A DNA stretch of 64,000 nucleotides from Eubacterium sp. OM08-24 (GCF_003438075.1 NZ_QSTA01000004.1:1-64000), one strand, 5' to 3'; numbered from the stretch's first letter, positions 1 through 8,194 are shown. The notes: generated by a model not told the origin, from the sequence alone. Program-made: numbers and translations.

Positions 1-48
1 GGAATTGTAATTGATGGTGAAGGTTCAAAGGTTATTTGCAAAGACTAA
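1..48 (+). CDS. C-terminal end of an unidentified protein (partial)
   Basis: The window opens inside a reading frame that encodes 15 residues (GIVIDGEGSKVICKD) and stops with TAA at 46-48. A strong terminator follows 26 bases later, which supports this being the true end of a gene. The fragment is too short to identify. Confidence 0.5.
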   Translation, partial: GIVIDGEGSKVICKD

Positions 49-73
49 TTTGAAAATTCAAGTTTGCCAACTT

Positions 74-115
74 GCCCTTTGAGAGAGAAAAAATCCTTTT
101 CTCAAAGGGCTTTTT
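74..115 (+). terminator. Rho-independent terminator of the partial upstream gene
   Basis: GCCCTTTGAGA pairs with TCTCAAAGGGC and a T-run follows. Nearly the same hairpin with matching flanks recurs at about 5213-5255, so this is one of two copies of a dispersed terminator-like sequence. Confidence 0.85.
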
Positions 116-389
116 CTATTTATTGTCTTGAAAATAAAGGATATATTATCTGGAAATTAGATGAAAAAAGAAAGAACATACCTTGTTTTGACGAACAAGG
201 CAATTGAATTAAGTAATTGTCAGAAAGAAAAAATGATAGAAGCTTATGAAAAAATAAAATAGTGATTAATACAACGGAGTAAGAAAAGCTCCTTCATATA
301 TTAGAATAAAAATAAATTTTGTTGAGGTTAAATTGAGATTGACTTTGTATTGTATAAGTATGAAATAAAAAGGAATCAGGTGATGTACA
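116..389. other. Gene-poor stretch with one doubtful 33-codon ORF
   Basis: The only ORF with a plausible look is 161-262 (+), 33 codons starting MKKERTYLVLTNKAIE. It has no good ribosome binding site and no recognisable family, and may be a gene remnant. No convincing promoter was found in the rest. Confidence 0.4.
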
Positions 390-840
390 ATGAAAAAGTA
401 TAAAATATGTAAAATCCTTCTTGTTATACTGGCAATTTTTTATGTGTGGCTTTTTATGAATTGCTCGGAATCTGCGTTGCATATAAAAAGCAGCCGGAAG
501 TGTCCAATACAACCCAAAAAGAAACAAAAAATGGGTCATGGAACGAATGTAGTGAAAATACAGAACGGGCAGTAATCATAGAAAAGAATCCAGAAGCGCT
601 TTTACAAAGAGTGCGTTTGATCAAGAATGCAAAAAAGGAAATTATTCTTTCTACTTTTGCATTTCAATCCGATGAAAGTGGAAAATTGATTTTAAGAGCA
701 CTGCATGATGCGGCAGACAGAGGTGTACATATTCGTCTGTTAGTAGATGGAATGAAGAGTTAAATTGATATGGAAGAGTGTCCCGACAGGTATTGGAAGA
801 TGGAACCTATCGTGATCCGTATCATGTAGAGCCAATTTAA
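390..840 (+). pseudogene. Broken phospholipase D-like membrane protein gene
   Basis: Positions 390-455 encode a start codon and one hydrophobic segment (KICKILLVILAIFYVWLF). The frame is then lost at the T5 run 451-455. One extra T would join it to the second frame, which continues from 446 to 763 and encodes a PLD-family N-terminal region (ending DRGVHIRLLVDGMKS), the part before the first HKD motif. No HKD motif is present. After the stop at 761-763, another frame reads RQVLEDGTYRDPYHVEPI, which looks like the 3' end of the same gene after an internal deletion. This is a frameshifted, internally deleted remnant of a cardiolipin-synthase/PLD-like gene. It lies directly upstream of the two-component system and shares its A/T-rich codon use. 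The family call rests on the PLD-like segment only. Confidence 0.6.
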
Positions 841-930
841 TTGACAAAGAAGCGTCAGAGAAACGTACTTTTGGTACAGCATCTGCTTGGATGGGCAAGA
901 TATCTGTTTTGATAAAGGAGGAAGAAGATC

Positions 931-1602
931 GTGTTTCAAATATTAATTGTAGAAGATGATAAAGAATTAAGCCAGCTATTCCAAAATGTGCTTGAGAAGA
1001 ATGGATATCAGGTCAAAAGTGCATCGGATGGAGCACTGGCATTAGAAATATTGGATAAAGAGTATATTGATCTGATCATTTCCGATATTATGATGCCGGT
1101 TATGGATGGTTATGAACTGGTGTCGGAACTCCGTTCAGCAGGATATCAGATACCGGTACTTATGATCACTGCGAAAGGTTCCTTTGATGATATGCGCCAG
1201 GGATTTCTTTCGGGAAGTGACGATTATATGGTAAAACCGGTAAATGTGAATGAAATGGTTTTAAGAGTCGGAGCACTGCTTCGCCGTGCACAGATACTGA
1301 ATGAACACAAAATTGTGATCGGTTCAACAGAGTTTGATTATGATGCAATGACGGTTACAACTGATACGGAAAGTCTTGTTTTGCCTAAAAAAGAATTCCT
1401 GCTTTTATATAAGCTTGCAGCTTCGCCAGGCAGAACATTTACAAAACAACAGTTGATGGATGAAGTATGGGGATACGAGACGGAGGCAGACCCACATACG
1501 ATAGAGGTACATATAGGAAGAATCAGAGAGCGTTTTAAAGATAACCCTGATTTTGAAATCGTAACAATGCGTGGAATTGGATACAAGGTGGTGAAAAAAT
1601 AA
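931..1602 (+). CDS. OmpR-family response regulator
   Basis: A 223-residue cytoplasmic DNA-binding regulator. The receiver domain spans about residues 2-115 with acidic pocket E8/D9/D10, phosphoacceptor D52 (ISDIMMP), T80 and K102. A C-terminal winged helix follows (about 125-222; RTFTKQQLMDEVWG, TIEVHIGRIRERF, RGIGYKV). The start is GTG, 6 bases after AGGAGGAAG. Its TAA shares one base with the ATG of the kinase gene (TAATG), so the two are translationally coupled. Together with the downstream FUSC-type transporter it forms a sensor-regulator-transporter module. Codon choice (many AGA, GGA, ATA) differs from the core genes further right and fits a laterally acquired block. The signal is unknown; the FUSC gene is the likely target. 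Confidence 0.95.
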   Translation: MFQILIVEDDKELSQLFQNVLEKNGYQVKSASDGALALEILDKEYIDLIISDIMMPVMDGYELVSELRSAGYQIPVLMITAKGSFDDMRQGFLSGSDDYMVKPVNVNEMVLRVGALLRRAQILNEHKIVIGSTEFDYDAMTVTTDTESLVLPKKEFLLLYKLAASPGRTFTKQQLMDEVWGYETEADPHTIEVHIGRIRERFKDNPDFEIVTMRGIGYKVVKK

Positions 1603-2645
1603 TGGAACAAAAGAAAGAAAAAGGATTGCGGATCCGATCCTGTCTGACTGGTGCAATCTGGTTGGCACTTGTATTTTCAACAGTCATATCTGCTTTATTA
1701 TTTGCTTTTTTGAATCATTTTTTTAATCTGCCGGGCAGCATACCTGTGCTTGGCTGGCTTTTGATTTTCAATACATTGATTGCAGGGCTGATCACTTCCT
1801 TTATTAATGCAAAGTTACTGGAACCAATTACCAGACTTAGTAAAGCAATGAAGGAAGTTTCTCAGGGAGATTTTGAACAGCATTTGGAAACGAACAGCCG
1901 TATAACAGAAGTTGGAGAATCTTATCAAAGTTTTAACGTTATGACAAAAGAACTTCGTGCAACAGAGGTGCTGCAGATGAATTTTGTATCTGATGTTTCT
2001 CATGAGTTTAAGACTCCGATTAATGCCATTGAAGGATATACAATGCTGCTTCAGGGAGAAGAACTGTCTCCGGATCAAGAGAAATATGTAGAAAAAATCT
2101 TATTTAACACTCAAAGACTTTCCGGATTGGTTGGTAATATTTTGCTGTTATCCAAGTTAGAGAATCAGAATATACCAATGAAAAAAACAGAATATCGTCT
2201 GGATGAACAGATCCGCCAGGCATTTCTTTCATTGGAAACAAAATGGACAGAAAAAGAAATTGGTTTTCAGGTAGAATTGGAGGAAATTAAATATACTGGG
2301 AATGAAGGACTTTTTATGCATATCTGGATAAATCTTTTGGATAATGCGATTAAGTTCAGTCCTTCAAAGGGGACAATTACGATGTTTCTGAAACAAGAAC
2401 AGGATTCTGTTAAGTTCATTCTGGAAGATGAAGGACCAGGAATAGCGGATGATGTAAAATCCAGAATATTTGACAAGTTCTATCAGGTAGATGGATCTCA
2501 TAAAGCAGAAGGAAATGGCCTAGGTCTTGCACTTGTAAAACGGATTGTAGATAGTGCCGGAGGAACAATCAAAGCAGAAAACCGTGAATATGGTGGATGC
2601 AGATTTGTTATAGAGCTGCCAAAGCAGAAAGATGAGATTATATAG
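1602..2645 (+). CDS. Sensor histidine kinase, HAMP type
   Basis: A 347-residue membrane kinase. Two transmembrane helices (about 16-38 and 47-70) are separated by fewer than 10 outside residues, so there is no external sensor domain and sensing is probably within the membrane or through a partner. A HAMP linker (about 71-123) leads to the dimerisation helix with phosphoacceptor H134 (VSHEFKTPINAIEGY). The ATPase domain carries the N box (NLLDNAIKFS), G1 (EDEGPGI), F box (IFDKFYQVD) and G2 (GNGLGLALV). All catalytic motifs are intact. It overlaps the response regulator stop by one base and is surely its partner. The short-loop layout resembles kinases that detect membrane-active compounds or envelope stress, but the ligand cannot be read from the sequence. 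Confidence 0.94.
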   Translation: MEQKKEKGLRIRSCLTGAIWLALVFSTVISALLFAFLNHFFNLPGSIPVLGWLLIFNTLIAGLITSFINAKLLEPITRLSKAMKEVSQGDFEQHLETNSRITEVGESYQSFNVMTKELRATEVLQMNFVSDVSHEFKTPINAIEGYTMLLQGEELSPDQEKYVEKILFNTQRLSGLVGNILLLSKLENQNIPMKKTEYRLDEQIRQAFLSLETKWTEKEIGFQVELEEIKYTGNEGLFMHIWINLLDNAIKFSPSKGTITMFLKQEQDSVKFILEDEGPGIADDVKSRIFDKFYQVDGSHKAEGNGLGLALVKRIVDSAGGTIKAENREYGGCRFVIELPKQKDEII

Positions 2646-2678
2646 TTTTAAGATAAATTAGAAGATTGGAGGATTTAT

Positions 2679-3743
2679 ATGACATTTTATCAGGAGTTGC
2701 AGTTAAATCAGGCAGGTTCTAAAAACCTGTTAAAAAAGAGTGAAACACTAAAAGAAAAATTATATCATATGTGGGTATATCTGGTGAAGATAGCTGTTAC
2801 AATGGCATTTTGTTTTTTCTTTGTTAGTATTTTCAGCATCCTATTTGGAAATGAGAACAGCATTGTAGGTGTAGTAGTCTTATTATGTCTCATGGTGTTT
2901 AGAAATGCGGATCTGGGGATCCACACCGGACAATCTACGATGCTTTTGGCTTTGTTCTTTGTAATTATGACTGTATGTCCGCATTTAGCAAATCAGTTTT
3001 CACCGGTATTGGGAATGCTGTTAAATATTGCGGCACTGGCTGTGTTGATTCTGTTCGGATGCCATAATCCATTCATGTTTAATCAATCTACATTGGTTCT
3101 TGGGTATCTGCTGCTATATGGTTATGATGTTACGGGAAAAAGCTATCAGATGCGATTAGTCGGAATGGCTTTAGGTGCAGCACTTACCTGCTTCGTATTT
3201 TATCGAAATCATAAAAACAGAACTTATAAAAGAAATCTGAAGGATCTGATACAAGAATTTGATATCACTTCTTCCAGAACAAAATGGCAGATATGTCAGA
3301 TTTTATGCGTACCGATTGTCCTTTGCATTGCAGAACTTTGTAATATGCCACGTGCAATGTGGGCTGGTATTGCGGCCATGTCCGTGATTTTGCCGTCTAT
3401 GGAAGATATGCACTACAGAGTCCGTAAAAGGATTGTCGGAAATATTGCAGGTGTTATATGTTTTACAGTATTATATTTTCTGCTTCCTTCGTCAATCTAT
3501 GCATATATAGGAATTCTTGGTGGAATCGGTGTAGGATTTTCAGCACAATATGGCTGGCAGGCAGTATTTAACACATTTGGTGCTTTAGCCATTGCTGCAG
3601 AGACTTATGGACTACAAGGAGCAGTTAGTCTTAGAGTGATTCAAAATGTTTTTGGTGTTGTGTTTGCTTTAGCATTTTGTGTTATATTTTATTGGTTTAT
3701 GTCTAAAAAAAAGGAAAGTGATGTGACCGTACATACAGAGTGA
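2679..3743 (+). CDS. FUSC-family (aromatic acid exporter-like) membrane protein
   Basis: A 354-residue protein with two hydrophobic blocks, each of about four to five helices (roughly 35-175 and 205-345), around a basic cytoplasmic stretch (YRNHKNRTYKRNLKD). This duplicated arrangement is typical of the FUSC/ArAE superfamily (fusaric acid resistance, aromatic acid exporters). The conserved-looking stretch MPRAMWAGIAAMSVILPSMED starts the second half. A good ribosome binding site (TTGGAGGAT) precedes the ATG. It lies 33 bases after the kinase gene, so co-transcription is likely, and it may be the effector of that system. Substrate unknown. The family call is fairly firm; the transport role is by homology. 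Confidence 0.75.
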   Translation: MTFYQELQLNQAGSKNLLKKSETLKEKLYHMWVYLVKIAVTMAFCFFFVSIFSILFGNENSIVGVVVLLCLMVFRNADLGIHTGQSTMLLALFFVIMTVCPHLANQFSPVLGMLLNIAALAVLILFGCHNPFMFNQSTLVLGYLLLYGYDVTGKSYQMRLVGMALGAALTCFVFYRNHKNRTYKRNLKDLIQEFDITSSRTKWQICQILCVPIVLCIAELCNMPRAMWAGIAAMSVILPSMEDMHYRVRKRIVGNIAGVICFTVLYFLLPSSIYAYIGILGGIGVGFSAQYGWQAVFNTFGALAIAAETYGLQGAVSLRVIQNVFGVVFALAFCVIFYWFMSKKKESDVTVHTE

Positions 3744-4045
3744 AGTGAATCAGGAAGAAAATTTGAATAGAATTATTACGGTTCCTAGATAAGGTTTTTT
3801 ATGATGAAAACAGTATATCATATGCGGTCATGCATTGAAAATACTGTTCAGTTAAGAAATGCTGTATTTTTTAGGTGCACTAATGCGTAGAAAGCAGGTG
3901 TATGATGAGTTCAAATCATTTTTTGTGTATGACAAAAAGACAGATTGCATACGGTGTGTGCTTTCTTTACTTTATGACGAAAAAGTGGTAGAATGAAGCA
4001 CAGGACTGATAGCAATGCTATCAAACCCAAAACTAAATATGGCTA
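3744..4045. other. Gene-poor stretch after the FUSC gene
   Basis: No gene longer than about 20 codons is supported. A small perfect hairpin, GATAGCAATGCTATC, lies near 4008-4022. A 20-codon frame (MTKRQIAYGVCFLYF...) around 3928-3990 may be a gene remnant. This appears to be decayed sequence between an imported module and a repeat cluster. Confidence 0.4.
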
Positions 4046-4116
4046 TACACCATTTACACCAATTTTTACACCAAACCTTATTTTTACCTTCATGAAACAG
4101 ATGGGAATGGTGTAAA
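4046..4116. repeat. Left cluster of TACACCAA repeats
   Basis: Three direct copies of (TT)TACACCA(A) start at 4046, 4054 and 4066, and an inverted copy GGTGTAAA lies at 4109-4116. A second cluster sits at 4721-4740, so the two clusters bracket the methionyl-tRNA synthetase fragment. Short iterated repeats of this kind are often recombinase arm-type binding sites at the ends of integrative elements; that reading is inference. Confidence 0.55.
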
Positions 4117-4176
4117 GAGGTTGAATACAAGCCCATTTATAGGCGATAAAATTTATAAAATGGTTTTAAGTCGTGA

Positions 4177-4653
4177 GTGGACGATTTCGTCCCGACGATG
4201 AAATCTTTAGACAGCGACAATAAAAAGTCTGCTGAAAAAGCACCCGAGGTTAAGGAAGAAGTAAAAGAAGAGGTTATCGACTTCTCTAAGGTTGAAATCG
4301 AGCCTATGTTCAAAGACTTTGTAGATTTTGACTCATTCAGCAAGTGTGATTTCCGTGCGGTAAAGGTAAAGGCTTGCGAGGCTGTTAAAAAGTCAAAGAA
4401 ACTCTTACAGTTTACTCTTGACGACGGAACAGGTACAGACAGAACCATTTTAAGCGGTATTCACGCTTATTATGAGCCTGAAGAGCTTGTTGGCAAGACA
4501 CTTATCGCTATTACAAACCTCCCACCAAGAGCAATGATGGGCATTGATTCATGCGGCATGCTCCTTTCTGCCGTTCATACTGAAGAGGGCGAGGAAAAAC
4601 TCCACCTATTAATGGTAGATAACCATATCCCGGCAGGTGCAAAGCTCTATTAA
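4177..4653 (+). pseudogene. metG: 3' fragment of methionyl-tRNA synthetase gene (tRNA-binding domain)
   Basis: The 158 codons encode an acidic/lysine linker (about 10-50) and then a complete tRNA-binding OB-fold domain of the MetRS C-terminal/EMAPII type (about 53-158; FDSFSKCDFRAVKVKACEAV, LQFTLDDG, NLPPRAMMGIDSCGMLLSA, PAGAKLY). The Rossmann catalytic domain with HIGH and KMSKS and the anticodon-binding domain are missing. The frame is closed by TGA at 4174-4176 and would have to start at GTG 4177 or ATG 4198, neither with a clear ribosome binding site. This suggests the 3' end of a metG gene cut off by recombination. A free-standing tRNA-binding protein (CsaA/Arc1-like) is the alternative. 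It lies between two TACACCAA repeat clusters. Confidence 0.65.
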
Positions 4654-4720
4654 GAAGTACCGTTTTACCCTACAAAACAGGATATACTTCATTTGTGAAA
4701 AAGCTCTGAAAATACACAAA

Positions 4721-4740
4721 TACACCAAATTTACACCAAA
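4721..4740. repeat. Right cluster of TACACCAA repeats
   Basis: Two direct copies (TACACCAAAT at 4721, TTTACACCAAA at 4730) are followed by GGTGC half-copies at 4742 and 4754. They match the left cluster at 4046-4116 and flank the metG fragment on its other side. Confidence 0.55.
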
Positions 4741-4790
4741 TGGTGCTTGAAACGGTGCAGAGCCTAAAAAATCGCATAATTTTTAAGATG

Positions 4791-4823
4791 AATGGGCAGT
4801 TCCATTGTGGAATTGCCCATTTT
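4791..4823 (+). terminator. Terminator-like hairpin before the ABM gene
   Basis: AATGGGCAGTTCCA pairs with TGGAATTGCCCATT around a TTG loop, with a short T-run after it. It separates the metG fragment from the next gene. Confidence 0.6.
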
Positions 4824-4866
4824 CAGAAAGAAAAAGATAAATCGGAATTTGAAGGAGGAAAGTATA

Positions 4867-5196
4867 ATGAGTATAGTTGTTAATATATATTATTCCGGCG
4901 AAAATGGTTCTGCGCGAAAATTTGCAAAGGAGATGATTTCAAGCGGTACTGTTGATGCAATTAGAAATGAAGCGGGAAACATTAGATATGATTATTTTTT
5001 CCCTCTGGGAGATGAAGAAACTGTGCTACTAATTGACAGCTGGGAAAATCAAGAGAGCATTGATTTTCACCATCAAACACCCATGATGAATAAGATTGCA
5101 GAGTTAAGAGATAAATATAATCTTCACATGAAAGTGGAGCGATATCAATCAGAAGATGCGATTCCTGACAAAGATCAAAAATATATAAGAAATTGA
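4867..5196 (+). CDS. ABM-domain protein (YgiN-like putative monooxygenase)
   Basis: A 109-residue cytoplasmic protein of the antibiotic biosynthesis monooxygenase/dimeric alpha-beta barrel type (VVNIYYSGENGSARKFAKEM, VLLIDSWENQESIDFHHQTP, MKVERY). Family members are small dimeric barrels, some acting as quinol or heme monooxygenases; many have no known substrate. The ATG at 4867 has a strong GAAGGAGGAAAG ribosome binding site. It is monocistronic, with a hairpin before it and a terminator after it. In this anaerobe an oxygen-using role is doubtful, so only the fold is assigned. Confidence 0.75.
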   Translation: MSIVVNIYYSGENGSARKFAKEMISSGTVDAIRNEAGNIRYDYFFPLGDEETVLLIDSWENQESIDFHHQTPMMNKIAELRDKYNLHMKVERYQSEDAIPDKDQKYIRN

Positions 5197-5212
5197 CAAC
5201 TTCCAGTTTGCC

Positions 5213-5255
5213 AAACCCTTTGAGAGAGGAGAAATCCTTTTCTCAAAGGCTTTTT
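5213..5255 (+). terminator. Terminator after the ABM gene
   Basis: CCTTTGAGA pairs with TCTCAAAGG before TTTTT. The flank AGTTTGCCAA and the loop AAATCCTTTT are shared with the terminator at 74-115. Confidence 0.8.
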
Positions 5256-5262
5256 ATTTGAA

Positions 5263-5290
5263 TTGACTTTAACATATCAAATGTTATAAT
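5263..5290 (+). promoter_or_regulatory. Sigma-A type promoter with an inverted repeat in the spacer
   Basis: TTGACT, a 16-base spacer, then TATAAT. The spacer and its edge hold AACATATCAAATGTT, a 5-5-5 inverted repeat that could be an operator. It reads into the truncated GNAT gene. Confidence 0.6.
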
Positions 5291-5323
5291 ATAAAAAACA
5301 CTAAATTAAATAAGTGTATTGAT

Positions 5324-5539
5324 ATGAAGATATATGAAGCGGTTGAAAGAGGAAAAGGTATTGGCAAGCAACTTTTGAAATACGGTATTGAAAAATTCGG
5401 TATAAAAGAAGTTACCGCCAATGAACAAAATCCGCAGGCGGTAGGATTTTATAAACATATGGAATTTGTAACATATAAAAGAACCGATTATGATGAAGAG
5501 GGAAATCCGTATCCTCTTTTATATATGAAAATAGTTTAA
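5324..5539 (+). pseudogene. N-terminally truncated GNAT acetyltransferase
   Basis: The 71 codons cover only the second half of a GNAT fold: the acetyl-CoA loop (RGKGIGKQLLKYGIEK), the beta-alpha unit with NPQAVGFYKHMEF, and the last strand (PLLYMKIV). A usual GNAT protein is about 140-170 residues, so the first half is missing. The ATG at 5324 lacks a good ribosome binding site. A promoter survives upstream at 5263-5290, so the gene may still be transcribed. Probably a deletion remnant; activity is unlikely without the substrate-binding half. Confidence 0.65.
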
Positions 5540-5553
5540 TAAATTCAAATTAT

Positions 5554-6096
5554 ATGAATGGGGATATGGAAATGAGTACATATTGTATGAAAAACAAAAA
5601 ATATCGGAAACCGGTTTTGATTTTAACGGTTTTGTTTTGCGTAAGTCTTACGGGCTGTACAAAGATATATAACGGAACAGATGAGCTTACAGAAAAAGCC
5701 CGAAAGGAAATGCCTGTTTCGGATTTTGAAACAACGGATATACAATATGCTGGAATGAGTGTTGCCGATAATAAGGCTTTGGCTTGGTTTATTTCAGGCA
5801 ATGAATATCAGGCACATTATTATCTCCCGATGGAAGTAGAAGTAAAAGGCGACGATAAATATTCGTTTGTCAGAACTTATAAACCTATGAATGGCGAAAC
5901 GGATAATATCGCAATCCTTAATTGGAACGGCGGATATTCATTTGTAGTAAATAATTCCGATTGTGCGTCGGTTAAAATTACAGGGGAAAACGGTATTTAT
6001 GAAGAAAAAGTAAAAGAAGTTCCTTATGTGTTTTATTATCCGTCAATTCCGTCACAGTATGTTTTTCTTGATTCCGACGGAAATGAATTAAGTTAA
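5554..6096 (+). CDS. Putative lipoprotein of unknown function
   Basis: A 180-residue protein with a lipoprotein signal peptide: basic start, hydrophobic run VLILTVLFCVSLTGC and lipobox LTGC with the lipidated cysteine at C35. The mature part is about 145 residues, has a predicted mixed beta character (AILNWNGGYSFVVNNSDCASVKI), and matches no family I recognise. It starts 14 bases after the truncated GNAT gene. The start is uncertain: ATGs at 5554, 5566, 5572 and 5587 are all in frame, and the GGGGA at 5561 best serves the later ones. A clear terminator follows. Confidence 0.7.
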   Translation: MNGDMEMSTYCMKNKKYRKPVLILTVLFCVSLTGCTKIYNGTDELTEKARKEMPVSDFETTDIQYAGMSVADNKALAWFISGNEYQAHYYLPMEVEVKGDDKYSFVRTYKPMNGETDNIAILNWNGGYSFVVNNSDCASVKITGENGIYEEKVKEVPYVFYYPSIPSQYVFLDSDGNELS

Positions 6097-6106
6097 TAAT
6101 TTTACT

Positions 6107-6157
6107 AAAAACAGCTTTTTGAGATATGTATTATGTATTTCTCAAGAAGCTGTTTGT
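6107..6157 (+). terminator. Terminator after the lipoprotein gene
   Basis: AAACAGCTT...TTGAGA pairs with TCTCAAGAAGCTGTTT, a long hairpin with a T-rich end. Confidence 0.75.
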
Positions 6158-6249
6158 ATTTGAAAGAAAATTTTTGCACAGTACTGTTTTTTGTATACCT
6201 TATATGTTATTATTAAAACATATAAATTACGAACGGCAGGTGACTTTTG

Positions 6250-7158
6250 ATGTATTTAGATACTTTTACATTACCGATTGATTTTGAAGAACCGATGATT
6301 CAAAAACAATGTGAACGCAACGGCGGCATTTACGGTTATATAGATAACACATACCCGTGCAGAATGTTCGGAAATCGTGAACTTTATGAGATTTCGTTTA
6401 AAAATGTAACAATTTTTTACGGCGGCAACGGTTCTGGAAAAAGCACACTTTTAAATCTTATTGCTCAAAAAATTGAGCTAAACCGCATCGCTCCGTTTAA
6501 TTCAAGCGAATTATTTGATGAATATGTAAAAAATTGTGAGTATTCTCTCGGCTACGATGATGAGGGGTTCAAGCACAAAATACCTGACGGCAGTCGTATT
6601 ATAACAAGCGATGATATTTTTGATTATATGCTCACTATTCGTACAAATAATGACGAAATTTCCGAGAAAAAGGACATTGCCCGTGATGAGTACGGTGCTT
6701 TAAAGTATGGCAAAAGTATAAGGTTCAGCGGAATGGACGATTACGAGCAGTTTAAAATGCAGGTTATGTCACGCAGGAAATCGGTGTCACGCAGAAAGTT
6801 TATTGAAAAAACTGCGGGCAAGGAAACCGAACTTTTCAGCAACGGAGAAACTGCTCTGAAATACTTTAAAACAAAGCTGAAAAACGACAAGTTGTATTGT
6901 CTTGACGAACCCGAAAACAGTATGTCGGCAAAAATGCAGTTAAAACTTGTAAAAATGCTTGAAGAACTGACCCGATATTGCGGCTGTCAATTGATAATTG
7001 CCACACACTCGCCGTTTTTGCTTGCTATGGACAATGCAAAAATTTATGACCTCGACTCAAACCCGGTTGAAGTAAAAGATTGGTGGGAACTTGAAAATAC
7101 AAAGATTTACTATGAATTTTTCAAAGAGCACAGAAATCTTTTTGAAAATGATATATAA
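6250..7158 (+). CDS. Orphan AAA-family ATPase
   Basis: A 302-residue ABC/SMC-like ATPase. The Walker A motif is YGGNGSGKSTLLN near residue 57. A degenerate signature region (ELFSNGETALKYF) precedes Walker B (KLYCLDEPENSMS), and the H-loop region is IIATHSPFLLAMD. The middle segment (about 75-195) is an insert of unknown fold with a basic patch (SRRKSVSRRK). ATG 6250 is chosen over TTG 6247 because AGGTGA at 6238-6243 gives proper spacing. Related single-gene ATPases occur widely in Firmicutes, some in defence systems, but no nuclease or toxin partner is adjacent here. Function unknown. Confidence 0.85.
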   Translation: MYLDTFTLPIDFEEPMIQKQCERNGGIYGYIDNTYPCRMFGNRELYEISFKNVTIFYGGNGSGKSTLLNLIAQKIELNRIAPFNSSELFDEYVKNCEYSLGYDDEGFKHKIPDGSRIITSDDIFDYMLTIRTNNDEISEKKDIARDEYGALKYGKSIRFSGMDDYEQFKMQVMSRRKSVSRRKFIEKTAGKETELFSNGETALKYFKTKLKNDKLYCLDEPENSMSAKMQLKLVKMLEELTRYCGCQLIIATHSPFLLAMDNAKIYDLDSNPVEVKDWWELENTKIYYEFFKEHRNLFENDI

Positions 7159-7212
7159 ATAAACAAATATAATCTTTTGTATATTCGTTTTCTAAATAAT
7201 AAAAATTTTCCC

Positions 7213-7250
7213 ATAAACCTCTTGATTTTTGCGGTCAAGAGGTTTATACT
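7213..7250 (+). terminator. Terminator after the AAA ATPase gene
   Basis: ATAAACCTCTTGA pairs with TCAAGAGGTTTAT. The T-run after it is weak, so it may act in both directions. Confidence 0.6.
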
Positions 7251-7285
7251 ATGTAAAATTTATCTATGCGGAAAGGAATTTGTAA

Positions 7286-8185
7286 ATGAGAATTGAAAAA
7301 ATAAAATCTCCGTTTGACAATTTAATGCTCGAAGTTGCTGTTTCAGAAACGAAAACACAGCCAAAGGCTATAGTTCAGTTTTCACATGGAATGTGCGAGC
7401 ATAAAGAACGATATTTTGAATTTATGAATTACCTTAATGATAACGGCTATGTATGCGTTATTCACGACCACAGAGGTCACGGCGCAAGTGTGATAAACGA
7501 GGGAGAATTCGGCAATTTTTATACAGAGGATATCAGTGCCGTTATAGATGATATGCACGCTGTAACCGAATATATAAAGAAAAATTATCCGAATCTGCCG
7601 TTATATATTTTCAGCCACAGTATGGGCACACTTGTTGCACGAAATTATATGAAAAAGTATGAAAAGGAAATTGACAAAATTGTTCTTTGCGGCCCGCCTA
7701 CCCATAACGGCAATGCAAGTTTCGGGCTTTTTCTTTCAAAAATTTTAAAACCTTTTTACAAAGAGCAGGCGCCCAATAAATTGCTGAACAACGGAACTTT
7801 TATCGGATACAACGAAAAGAATGCCGAACCTAATTCTTGGATAACGGAAAATAAAGACAATGTCAGAGCGTATAACGAGGACGAGCTTTGCGGTTTTGTG
7901 TTTACCACAAACGGTTTTATAAATCTGTTTAAACTGCAATTAAGTGCATTTGATTCGGATGATTGGGAAGTTTATAATAAAAGATTACCGATTTTTGTAA
8001 TAGCAGGTGAAAATGACCCTGTTATTCAGTCAAAAAAGAAATTTAACGCACTTATAGTTTTCTTAAAAGAACTCGGCTATGCAAACATCAGCCAAAAACT
8101 GTATAAAAACAATCGTCACGAAATTCTTAACGAGAAAAATAAATCGGATATTTACAAAGATATTTTGAATTTTTACGAAAAATGA
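7286..8185 (+). CDS. Alpha/beta hydrolase, lysophospholipase/monoglyceride lipase type
   Basis: A 299-residue hydrolase of the serine aminopeptidase S33/monoacylglycerol lipase group. The oxyanion region is FSHGMCEHKERY (about 32-43), followed by HDHRGHGAS, the nucleophile elbow SHSMG with S112, the acid ENDPVI with D244, and the base NRHEIL with H278. All three catalytic residues are present. No signal peptide, so it is cytoplasmic or membrane-associated. RBS GGAAAGGAA. Probably cleaves fatty acyl esters such as lysophospholipids or monoglycerides; the substrate is inferred from family only. Confidence 0.88.
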   Translation: MRIEKIKSPFDNLMLEVAVSETKTQPKAIVQFSHGMCEHKERYFEFMNYLNDNGYVCVIHDHRGHGASVINEGEFGNFYTEDISAVIDDMHAVTEYIKKNYPNLPLYIFSHSMGTLVARNYMKKYEKEIDKIVLCGPPTHNGNASFGLFLSKILKPFYKEQAPNKLLNNGTFIGYNEKNAEPNSWITENKDNVRAYNEDELCGFVFTTNGFINLFKLQLSAFDSDDWEVYNKRLPIFVIAGENDPVIQSKKKFNALIVFLKELGYANISQKLYKNNRHEILNEKNKSDIYKDILNFYEK

Positions 8186-8194
8186 AAAAATGTA

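Noticed and set aside
3905..3930. GAGTTCAAATCAT looks like the T-loop of a tRNA
   Set aside because: The flanking bases do not form the T-stem and no acceptor or anticodon arm can be drawn.
6250..7158. AAA ATPase as part of a phage-defence pair
   Set aside because: No nuclease, toxin or other effector lies beside it: the neighbours are a lipoprotein and a lipase-like hydrolase, each with its own terminators.
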